Both the position numbers and the translations under genes were made by a program. A DNA stretch of 64,000 nucleotides. Source: Winogradskyella wandonensis (GTDB lineage Bacteria; Bacteroidota; Bacteroidia; Flavobacteriales; Flavobacteriaceae). Below are positions 33,654-41,899 of this stretch, one piece after another (the first letter of the stretch is position 1; every line of letters starts with the position of its first letter). A model generated the notes under the pieces. It made no database searches. It was not told where the DNA came from and saw only the letters and a program-made list of their open reading frames with translations. The DNA lies in NCBI RefSeq assembly GCF_004346845.1, contig NZ_SMGI01000004.1, positions 186,001 through 250,000 of the forward strand, in the 5' to 3' direction.

Positions 33654-36086
33654 ATGAAGAAATCAATATATACACTTTTAGCGCTTTTACTATTCCACTT
33701 TGTAAGTGCCCAAAACCCAAACCGAGTTTACCAATCACATAACGAAGAAAACGATGTATTTTCTGTGGTAACAAATGATGGCGAATACCAGTTTCGATTC
33801 TATTCTCAAACTATTATTGAAACGACATTTATACCGAGTGGAGAAAATCAGAATCTAAACTCTCATGCTGTGGTTTTAAAGCCGCAAAATATTGATGCAA
33901 AATACAAGTATGTTGGTAACGTCATTTCATATTCGAGTAAATCGCTCTCAGTAAATGTAACAACCGAACCATTTCAGGTTTCCTATTCTTATCAAGGTAA
34001 ACCAATCATCTCCGAAAAAAGAGGTTATTACAAAAGCGCTCACCAACCCATGGAAATGGTCAAAGGCAACATCATCGCCGATGAAACGGAAAAAATAGAA
34101 TTTAATCTTACGCCAGACGAAGTGTTGTACGGTGGCGGCGCTCGAGCTTTAGGTATGAATCGTCGAGGACATCGTTTACCACTTTTCAACAGAGCACATT
34201 ACGGCTACGAAACCGAATCTAAATTGATGAATTTCACCATGCCTATTGTAGCATCATCTAATCAATACATGATTCATTTCGATAACGCACCAATTGGCTA
34301 TCTAGATTTAGACAGCAAAAAGGATAATACACTAACTTACGAAACGGTTTCTGGACGTAAAACTTATCAAATCATAGCTGGAAATTCTTGGTACGACATC
34401 ATCGAAAACTACACCAACTTAACAGGTAAGCAGCCCATGCTTCCACGTTGGGCTTTAGGGAATTTTTCAAGCCGATTTGGTTATCATTCCCAAAAAGAGG
34501 TCGAAGCAACTATAGCCAAGTTTAAAGAAGAGAAAATTCCTGTAGATGCTATAATCTTAGATTTGTATTGGTTTGGTAAGGACATAAAAGGCACAATGGG
34601 TAATTTGGAAGTATTTAGAGATTCCTTCCCAGATTTTGAAGGCATGGTAGCGCGACTTAAAACTAAAGGCGTAAAAACCATTCCTATTACAGAGCCTTTT
34701 GTATTAACCACATCCAAAAAATGGGACGAAGCTGTACAGAAAGATATTTTAGCAAAAGACTCCATTGGTAATCCTGCGCGTTACGATTTTTACTTTGGCA
34801 ATACAGGCATCATCGATATTTACAAACCAGAGGGCGAGGCTTGGTTTTGGGATATTTATAAAGGTTTGGCTGATAAAGGTGTTTCAGGTGTTTGGGGTGA
34901 TTTAGGCGAACCAGAAGCACATCCAAACTGGGTACAACATCATACGGGTTCGGCTGCAGAAGTTCATAATATTTATGGTCACGATTGGGCTAGATTGGTC
35001 TATGAAGGTTATAAAAGAGATTTCCCTAACCAGCGGCCATTCATTTTAATGCGTGCGGGATATTCGGGTTCACAACGCTACGGCATTGTGCCTTGGTCTG
35101 GCGATGTTAATCGTACTTGGGGTGGATTGCAAAGTCAACCCGAAATTGCCTTACAAATGGGACTACAAGGTCTAGCTTATATGCACAGCGATTTAGGTGG
35201 TTTTGCAGGAGCAAACTTAGACGACGAGCTATATGCGCGTTGGTTACAATACGGCGTTTTTCAACCAATTTTTAGACCTCATGCACAAGAAGATGTGCCT
35301 AGTGAGCCAATTTACAGAAGCGAAAAAGTAAGGCGTTTAGCCTCTTTTGCCATAGAAATCCGCTATAGATTATTGCCTTACAATTATCATTTAATGGCTT
35401 TAAATCATATTGAAGGGACACCGTTAATGCGGCCGCTGTTCTTCGAAGAGCCAGAGAATATAGAGTTATACACATACTCCAAAACCTATTTATGGGGACA
35501 AGATATTTTGGTGTCTCCTGTTTTGGAAGCAGGACTAAAAACGCAAGAGGTTTATTTTCCAAAAACTGCTAATTGGTTTAATATAGAAACTGATGAAATT
35601 ATTGAAGGCGGACAAACCAAAGCCATAGAGTTACATCCTGCATATATCCCAACTTATGTGCGTGCTGGTTCTTTTATACCATTAGCTAAGACCATGCAAT
35701 CTACGGAAGACTATGATGTTAATACGTTTCAACTTCAGTATTATCATGACGCATCTGTAAAAGAATCAGAACGTGAGTTTTATTTCGATGATGGAAAAAC
35801 AGCAAATGCAATTGAGAAAGGAATGTATGAACTTTTAGAATTTGAAGCTGAGCAAAAAGGGGCTTGGCTAAACATCGAATTTGAAGCTGAGATAGGAGAC
35901 AATTATAATTCAGAAGCAAAACAGATTTCGCTAACAGTTCACAATATTCAGAAACAACCAAAGCGAATTAAAATTGATGGCAAAAAGCTTGAAGGTAAAT
36001 ATAATTCAGAATACAAAACCTTAACATTAGATGTTGTTTGGGATACGTCGAAAGAAAAAGAAATTAGAATAAAGTTGAATAAATAA
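33654..36086 (+). CDS. GH31 alpha-glucosidase
   Basis: An 810-residue exported GH31 enzyme. The start at 33654 gives a clean signal peptide (MKKSIYTLLALLLFHFVSAQ); the 33621 start would add 11 residues from a palindromic repeat. The nucleophile is about D416 (GVWGDLGEPE) and the acid/base about D484 (VPWSGDVNRTW). The barrel is flanked by an N-terminal beta-sandwich and C-terminal beta domains. It would release glucose from the non-reducing ends of maltooligosaccharides in the periplasm, probably soluble because no lipobox is seen. The esterase gene lies upstream and a GH13 gene 7 bases downstream. Confidence 0.92.
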   Translation: MKKSIYTLLALLLFHFVSAQNPNRVYQSHNEENDVFSVVTNDGEYQFRFYSQTIIETTFIPSGENQNLNSHAVVLKPQNIDAKYKYVGNVISYSSKSLSVNVTTEPFQVSYSYQGKPIISEKRGYYKSAHQPMEMVKGNIIADETEKIEFNLTPDEVLYGGGARALGMNRRGHRLPLFNRAHYGYETESKLMNFTMPIVASSNQYMIHFDNAPIGYLDLDSKKDNTLTYETVSGRKTYQIIAGNSWYDIIENYTNLTGKQPMLPRWALGNFSSRFGYHSQKEVEATIAKFKEEKIPVDAIILDLYWFGKDIKGTMGNLEVFRDSFPDFEGMVARLKTKGVKTIPITEPFVLTTSKKWDEAVQKDILAKDSIGNPARYDFYFGNTGIIDIYKPEGEAWFWDIYKGLADKGVSGVWGDLGEPEAHPNWVQHHTGSAAEVHNIYGHDWARLVYEGYKRDFPNQRPFILMRAGYSGSQRYGIVPWSGDVNRTWGGLQSQPEIALQMGLQGLAYMHSDLGGFAGANLDDELYARWLQYGVFQPIFRPHAQEDVPSEPIYRSEKVRRLASFAIEIRYRLLPYNYHLMALNHIEGTPLMRPLFFEEPENIELYTYSKTYLWGQDILVSPVLEAGLKTQEVYFPKTANWFNIETDEIIEGGQTKAIELHPAYIPTYVRAGSFIPLAKTMQSTEDYDVNTFQLQYYHDASVKESEREFYFDDGKTANAIEKGMYELLEFEAEQKGAWLNIEFEAEIGDNYNSEAKQISLTVHNIQKQPKRIKIDGKKLEGKYNSEYKTLTLDVVWDTSKEKEIRIKLNK

Positions 36087-36093
36087 TTCAAGA

Positions 36094-37989
36094 ATGAAAA
36101 AACTAAAAGTTATTATAGCTACTATAGTTTTAATAGGTTTTTACAGCTGTAAAAATGAAACTGAAGAGGCATCTCAGACAAAAACTAATGTTGAAGATAT
36201 CAAAACAAATATGAAGAAAAAAGAAGTCGTTTATCAAGTTTTTACAAGACTTTTTGGAAATACAAACACTACAAACAAGCCATGGGGAACTATTGAGGAA
36301 AATGGCGTTGGGAAGTTTAACGATTTTACCGAAAAGGCATTAAAAGAGATTAAGGATTTAGGCGTCACTCATATTTGGTATACAGGCGTGCCGCATCATG
36401 ATGTCATTACCGATTACACTAAATATGGCATTTCTAACGACGACCCAGATATTGTAAAAGGTCGAGCAGGTTCACCTTATGCCGTTAAAGATTATTACAA
36501 TGTTAATCCAGATTTGGCAGTAGATGTTAACAACCGCTTGCAAGAGTTTGAAGCCTTAATTGAAAGAACACACAAAGCGGGACTTAAGGTTATCATAGAT
36601 ATTGTTCCTAATCATGTTGCACGAAACTATAAAAGTATTACAAATCCAGATGCTTCAACAGATTTCGGAGCTGAAGATGATACATCCGTTGCGTATCATG
36701 TTAACAACAACTTTTATTACAATCCTGGTGAAGCATTTAAAGTACCCGAGTGGAAAAATGGGTATCAACCTTTAGGAGGTGAAAATCATCCAATGGCAGA
36801 TGGTAAGTTTGAAGAAGTGCCTGCAAAATGGACAGGTAATGGTTCTAGGGCATCACAGCCAGATATGTACGATTGGTACGAAACGGTGAAGGTTAATTAC
36901 GGTGTTTCGCCAGATGGAAAAAAGGATTTTGATGAATTGCCAGAAGGTTATGATAATGAAGGCTACAGAATACATTTTGAATTTTGGAGTAATAAAAATG
37001 TGCCGCATTCTTGGATAAAATTCAAAGATATTGCGTTGTATTGGACCGCTAAAGGTGTTGATGGTTTCCGATTTGATATGGCAGAAATGGTGCCCGTTGA
37101 GTTTTGGAGTTATATGAACTCAGCTATTAAAATGAAAAATCCCAATGCCTTTTTATTGGCAGAAGTTTACAATCCAAGTTTATATCGTGATTATATCAAA
37201 AAAGGAAAGATGGACTATTTGTACGATAAAGTTCAATTGTATGACACTTTGAAACACGTTATGCAAGGGCATGGAAAGACAGATAATATTCCACCAATTT
37301 TCGAGGACTTATCAGATATTGAGCATCACATGCTTCATTTTTTAGAAAACCATGACGAGCAACGTATTGCGAGCCCAGATTTTGCCGGCAATGCTGAAAA
37401 AGGAAAGCCTGCTATGGTGGTTTCTGCAACAGCAACAACAGCGCCTACGATGGTTTATTTTGGTCAAGAATTTGGAGAGCCAGGCGCAGAAGATTTAGGT
37501 TTTGGCGACCCAACCCGAACTTCAATTTTCGATTATGGAAGCGTTCCAAGTCTAGTGCGTTGGGTAAATGATAAAAATTTTGACGGCGGACAATCTACAA
37601 AAGAGGAGTTAGAGTTACGAGATTTCTACAAAAGGCTACTCAACTTTACGATTAATAGCTCAGCGCTAATGGGCGAGTATTACGATATTCATTTGTATAA
37701 CCGGCAGAATACTGAGTGGTATAATGACAAGGTGTTGAGTTTTGTGCGTTGGTCCGATGAAGAAAAACTGATTATTGTCTCAAATTTTAATGATGAAAAC
37801 ACCTATGGTTTTGACTTGCAATTACCAGAAGATTTAATTTCAAAATTAAAATTAACTGATGGTTTGTATGAAGTAGAAGACCAATTGTACGGTAATTATG
37901 CTTCAAAATTAAAAGTCGAAAACGGAAAGGCTTCAGTACGCATAGATATTAAGCCTTTAGAATCGTTTGTATTAAAAATTAAACAGTAA
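36094..37989 (+). CDS. GH13 alpha-amylase-family lipoprotein
   Basis: A 631-residue lipoprotein (lipobox FYSC at about Cys19). The GH13 motifs are all present: DIVPNHVAR (region I), the nucleophile D328 (GFRFDMAEM), the acid/base E357 (LAEVYNP) and D421 (ENHDEQRI). The barrel has a long insertion (about residues 185-290) and a C-terminal beta domain. It lies 7 bases after GH31 and 4 bases before the next GH13, so these genes form one operon. The precise specificity among GH13 members is not readable; it would act on periplasmic or surface alpha-glucan oligosaccharides. Confidence 0.9.
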   Translation: MKKLKVIIATIVLIGFYSCKNETEEASQTKTNVEDIKTNMKKKEVVYQVFTRLFGNTNTTNKPWGTIEENGVGKFNDFTEKALKEIKDLGVTHIWYTGVPHHDVITDYTKYGISNDDPDIVKGRAGSPYAVKDYYNVNPDLAVDVNNRLQEFEALIERTHKAGLKVIIDIVPNHVARNYKSITNPDASTDFGAEDDTSVAYHVNNNFYYNPGEAFKVPEWKNGYQPLGGENHPMADGKFEEVPAKWTGNGSRASQPDMYDWYETVKVNYGVSPDGKKDFDELPEGYDNEGYRIHFEFWSNKNVPHSWIKFKDIALYWTAKGVDGFRFDMAEMVPVEFWSYMNSAIKMKNPNAFLLAEVYNPSLYRDYIKKGKMDYLYDKVQLYDTLKHVMQGHGKTDNIPPIFEDLSDIEHHMLHFLENHDEQRIASPDFAGNAEKGKPAMVVSATATTAPTMVYFGQEFGEPGAEDLGFGDPTRTSIFDYGSVPSLVRWVNDKNFDGGQSTKEELELRDFYKRLLNFTINSSALMGEYYDIHLYNRQNTEWYNDKVLSFVRWSDEEKLIIVSNFNDENTYGFDLQLPEDLISKLKLTDGLYEVEDQLYGNYASKLKVENGKASVRIDIKPLESFVLKIKQ

Positions 37990-37993
37990 ACAG

Positions 37994-39673
37994 ATGAAAA
38001 AATTAATCCTGGTTATAGTTGCCATTACAGCATTTAGTTGCAATAATTCAAAAACAGAAGCAAATAAATCTGAAACTTCAACAGCAAAATCTGAGACAGA
38101 AACAGTAAGTGAAAATGTGTTTCCTTGGGAAGCAGCTAACATCTATTTTCTGTTAACCGACCGTTTTAATAACGCTGATACGTCTAACGATTTAATGTAC
38201 GGAAGACAAGATGATGCCGCGGTTTTACGCGGATATAAAGGTGGCGACTTAAAAGGTGTTACTCAAAAAATTAACGAAGGCTATTTTACAGACTTGGGTA
38301 TTAATGCCATTTGGATGACACCGATTGTAGAGCAAATTCACGGCAGCACAGATGAAGGTACCGGAAAAAGTTATGGCTTTCATGGGTATTGGACAAAAGA
38401 CTGGACGGCTATCGATGCTAATTTAGGAACGCGAGAAGATTTAAAAGCATTGGTGGATGCTGCGCATAGCAAAGGTATCCGCGTTGTATTAGATGCTGTA
38501 ATTAATCACACTGGACCAGTCACCGAAAAAGACCCTGTTTGGCCAAGCGATTGGGTGCGTACAGAGCCGCAATGCCAATACACAAATTACGAAAATACCA
38601 CATCGTGTACGCTCGTTAAAAATCTTCCAGACATAAGAACTGATAGTAACGAAAATGTAGAATTACCACCACAACTTGTAGCTAAATGGAAAGCCGAAGG
38701 GCGCTATGAGCAAGAGGTAAAAGAACTTGATGCCTTTTTTGAGCGCACAGGTCATCCACGTGCGCCGCGTTTTTACATCATGAAATGGTTAACGGATTAC
38801 ATTACCGATTTTGGAATTGATGGTTACCGTTGTGATACTGTAAAACATACGGAGCCTTATGTGTGGCAAGAATTCAAAACCGAGTGTGATTATGCATTTG
38901 CACAATACAAGACTAATAATCCTGATAAGGTTTTAGATGATACAAACTTTTATTTGGTAGGCGAAATTTATAACTACGGGATTAGTGGCGGAAAACTATT
39001 CGATTTTGGAGATAAAAAAGTGAACTTTTACGACGATAAGTTTTCGAGTCAAATAAATTTTGAATTTAAATGGAACGCCAAACAAATGCCTGCAAATGAC
39101 GTATTTAAAAAGTATGATGATATCCTTCAAAATGAATTAAAAGGGTACAGTGTACTCAATTACATGTCATCTCATGACGACGGACAACCATTTGATAAAA
39201 CTCGCGAAAAACCATACGAAACAGCAACCTTACTTTTCTTAACGCCAGGCGCGTCACAAGTGTACTATGGTGATGAAATTGCCAGAGAGCTTGTTGTTGA
39301 TGGCGCCACAGGAGATGCCAATTTACGCTCGTTAATGGATTGGGATAAAGCAACAAATAATCCTGAAACTCAAAAGATTTTAACCCATTGGCAAAAGTTA
39401 GGGCAGTTTACAGCAACACACCCAGCGGTTGGTGCAGGGAAGCATCAATTAATATCTGATGATAACGGATTGATTTTCTCTCGTGTAAGACATGATGATA
39501 AAATTATAGCAGGAATTAACCTTTCTAAAGGTAACAAATCAATTAAAGTGTCTTCGATATTTGAAGACGGTACTAATTTGAAAGATTTTTATTCGGGTAA
39601 AGAGATGAAAGTTGAAAACGGCGCTGTTACTGTAGATTCCCCATTCGATATCGTATTATTAGAAGAGAAATAA
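37994..39673 (+). CDS. GH13 alpha-amylase-family lipoprotein (second)
   Basis: A 559-residue lipoprotein (lipobox AFSC at about Cys16) with GH13 motifs DAVINHTG (region I), D281 (GYRCDTVKH, with Cys between Arg and Asp), E324 (VGEIYNYG) and D395 (SSHDDGQ). It lacks the long N-terminal beta domain of the SusA-like protein. It would act on alpha-1,4- or alpha-1,6-linked oligosaccharides. It lies 4 bases after the preceding GH13 gene and 2 bases before GH97. Two such GH13 genes side by side but with different sequences suggest a split in substrate size or linkage rather than simple duplication. Confidence 0.9.
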   Translation: MKKLILVIVAITAFSCNNSKTEANKSETSTAKSETETVSENVFPWEAANIYFLLTDRFNNADTSNDLMYGRQDDAAVLRGYKGGDLKGVTQKINEGYFTDLGINAIWMTPIVEQIHGSTDEGTGKSYGFHGYWTKDWTAIDANLGTREDLKALVDAAHSKGIRVVLDAVINHTGPVTEKDPVWPSDWVRTEPQCQYTNYENTTSCTLVKNLPDIRTDSNENVELPPQLVAKWKAEGRYEQEVKELDAFFERTGHPRAPRFYIMKWLTDYITDFGIDGYRCDTVKHTEPYVWQEFKTECDYAFAQYKTNNPDKVLDDTNFYLVGEIYNYGISGGKLFDFGDKKVNFYDDKFSSQINFEFKWNAKQMPANDVFKKYDDILQNELKGYSVLNYMSSHDDGQPFDKTREKPYETATLLFLTPGASQVYYGDEIARELVVDGATGDANLRSLMDWDKATNNPETQKILTHWQKLGQFTATHPAVGAGKHQLISDDNGLIFSRVRHDDKIIAGINLSKGNKSIKVSSIFEDGTNLKDFYSGKEMKVENGAVTVDSPFDIVLLEEK

Positions 39674-39675
39674 CG

Positions 39676-41802
39676 ATGAAACTACAAGCCTTTTCCATAG
39701 CATTAATTGCTTTATTGTGTTTCTCCTGTAATTTGAGAAATGATAATTCAGCAAAATTAAAAGTTGAATCACCAAATGGTAAAATAGCTGTTCAGCTTGA
39801 ATTAGATAAACTAGGGCAACCATTTTATCAAGTACAATTCAATAATAAAAAAGTTGTAGATACGTCTTATTTAGGATTTGAATTTGTAGATGCAGAACCA
39901 TTAAAAGGTAATCTAAAAGTCATTAGCGCTAAGGTGAATAGCTTCAATGAAACATGGGAAATGCCATGGGGCGAACAAGGAAAAGTTGAGAATAATTACA
40001 GATATCTTACGATTCAACTTGAAGAAACTGTAGCACCAAACCGAAAAATCGGATTAACCTTTAAAGTTTACGATGACGGTATTGGCTTTAGATACGAGTT
40101 TCCAGAACAAGACGGTTGGGATGAAGTTTTAATTAAAGAGGAAGAAACTCAATTCAATCTTACAGAAGACTACACAACATTTTGGATTCCTGGCGATTGG
40201 GATATTTACGAGCACTTATACAGTACAACAAAATTATCAGAAATTGATGCGCCTCAATACGCAGAGCATGTCAATTTAGCTCAAACATATATCCCAGAAA
40301 ATGCCGTAAATACGCCTGTAACACTGGTAGGCAAAGATGGTGTGCATTTAAGCTTTCATGAGGCAGCTTTGGTGGATTACTCTGGTATGACTCTAAAAGT
40401 TGACACAGAGAATTTAAGTTTAAAAAGCCACCTAGTTGGCTCTGAAAATACAGATTACAAAGTAAAACGACAATTGCCCTTCAATACACCTTGGCGTACT
40501 ATTCAAATTACAGATAATGCACCAAATCTAATAGCGTCTAAACTCATTGTTAACCTTAATGAGCCAAATAAGTTAGGTGATGTTTCTTGGTTTAAACCTA
40601 TGAAATATACAGGTGTTTGGTGGGAAATGCATCTTGGTAAATCGTCTTGGGATTACGGCATGGAAATGGTTGATGGCCAATGGACAGATACAGGAAAAGC
40701 ACATGGACGCCATGGCGCAACAACAGAAAATGTAAAGCGTTTTATAGATTTTTCTGCCAAGAATAATATTGGTGGTGTTTTAGTCGAAGGTTGGAATACA
40801 GGTTGGGAACGTTGGATTGGTTTTGATGACCGCGAAGGTGTTTTCGATTTTGTAACACCTTATCCAGACTATGATTTGGATGAGGTTACCAGATATGCTA
40901 AGGAAAAAGGCGTTGAGATTATAATGCATCACGAAACTTCTGCGGCAACTGAAACCTACGAAAAACAACAAGATACGGCATATGCGCTTATGCAGAAATA
41001 CGGAATGCACGCTGTTAAATCGGGTTATGTTGGTAAGATTCTACCAAAAGGCGAATACCATCACGGACAATACATGGTCAACCAATATAATAATGCGGCA
41101 ATTAAAGCAGCAAAATATGAAGTTGCCGTAAACGCGCATGAGCCTATAAAAGCTACAGGACTTCGCAGAACCTACCCGAATATAATTTCTAGAGAAGGTT
41201 TGCGAGGTCAAGAGTTTAATGCTTGGGCAGAAGATGGTGGTAATCCGCCAGAGCATTTGCCAATTGTTGCATTCACTAGGATGTTAGCTGGGCCAATAGA
41301 TTTTACACCTGGTATTTTCAATATTAAATTCAACGAGTATAAGACTCAAAATCAAGTTAATACAACTCTAGCTCAGCAATTAGCGTTGTATGTTGTGATT
41401 TATAGTCCAATACAAATGGCTGCAGATTTGGTTGAGCATTACGAAGCAAATCCAGAGCCACTTCAATTTATAAAAGATGTTGGTGTAGATTGGAGCGACA
41501 CCAAGGTTTTAAATGGTGTTGTTGGCGATTATGTGACGATAGCTCGAAAAGAAAAAAACACTGGTAATTGGTTTGTTGGTGGCATTACAGACGAAAATGC
41601 TAGGGATATTGATATAGATTTTAGTTTTTTAGATAAAAACGAAGATTACGACGTTCGTATTTATAAAGATGGGGCTAATGCACACTGGGATAAAAACCCA
41701 TTAGATATCAAAATTGAAAAACTAAAAATCGACTCAACTTCAACTTTAAAAATTCATCTCGCAGAAGGTGGCGGTTTTGCAATCTCTTTAATTAAAAAAT
41801 AA
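39676..41802 (+). CDS. susB: SusB-like GH97 alpha-glucosidase
   Basis: A 708-residue lipoprotein (lipobox CFSC at about Cys18) with the GH97 layout: an N-terminal beta-supersandwich, a central barrel and a C-terminal beta domain. The conserved motifs are HEPIKATGLRRTYPN (about residues 488-502), EGLRGQEFNAW (about 507-517) and GGNPPEH (Glu about 526), as in the inverting SusB type, which depends on calcium. It would release glucose from maltooligosaccharides in the periplasm. It is the last gene of the plus-strand sugar operon. The symbol reflects the Bacteroides Sus homologue. Confidence 0.92.
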   Translation: MKLQAFSIALIALLCFSCNLRNDNSAKLKVESPNGKIAVQLELDKLGQPFYQVQFNNKKVVDTSYLGFEFVDAEPLKGNLKVISAKVNSFNETWEMPWGEQGKVENNYRYLTIQLEETVAPNRKIGLTFKVYDDGIGFRYEFPEQDGWDEVLIKEEETQFNLTEDYTTFWIPGDWDIYEHLYSTTKLSEIDAPQYAEHVNLAQTYIPENAVNTPVTLVGKDGVHLSFHEAALVDYSGMTLKVDTENLSLKSHLVGSENTDYKVKRQLPFNTPWRTIQITDNAPNLIASKLIVNLNEPNKLGDVSWFKPMKYTGVWWEMHLGKSSWDYGMEMVDGQWTDTGKAHGRHGATTENVKRFIDFSAKNNIGGVLVEGWNTGWERWIGFDDREGVFDFVTPYPDYDLDEVTRYAKEKGVEIIMHHETSAATETYEKQQDTAYALMQKYGMHAVKSGYVGKILPKGEYHHGQYMVNQYNNAAIKAAKYEVAVNAHEPIKATGLRRTYPNIISREGLRGQEFNAWAEDGGNPPEHLPIVAFTRMLAGPIDFTPGIFNIKFNEYKTQNQVNTTLAQQLALYVVIYSPIQMAADLVEHYEANPEPLQFIKDVGVDWSDTKVLNGVVGDYVTIARKEKNTGNWFVGGITDENARDIDIDFSFLDKNEDYDVRIYKDGANAHWDKNPLDIKIEKLKIDSTSTLKIHLAEGGGFAISLIKK

Positions 41803-41828
41803 TTATCTAAATCTCGTAACAAATTGAA

Positions 41829-41845
41829 ACTAAGATAGTCTTAGT
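41829..41845 (+). terminator. Hairpin after the GH97 gene
   Basis: ACTAAGA and TCTTAGT form a perfect 7-bp stem around TAG. It lies 27 bases after the GH97 stop and before the promoter-like element of the GAF gene, so it probably ends the sugar operon, although the T-tract is weak. Confidence 0.45.
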
Positions 41846-41869
41846 ATAAACGACTATTTTAATTATTCG

Positions 41870-41877
41870 TAACTTTG
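41870..41877 (+). promoter_or_regulatory. Bacteroidota-type -7 element of the GAF gene
   Basis: TAACTTTG matches TAnnTTTG, 22 bases before the TTG start at 41900. No clear -33 TTG is seen. Confidence 0.5.
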
Positions 41878-41899
41878 CGCTTAGAAATTATTTACGGTT

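Noticed and set aside
36094..39673. A simple recent duplication giving the two adjacent GH13 genes.
   Set aside because: The motif sequences differ clearly (GFRFDMAEM against GYRCDTVKH) and the lengths and insertions differ, so they are separate subfamilies.
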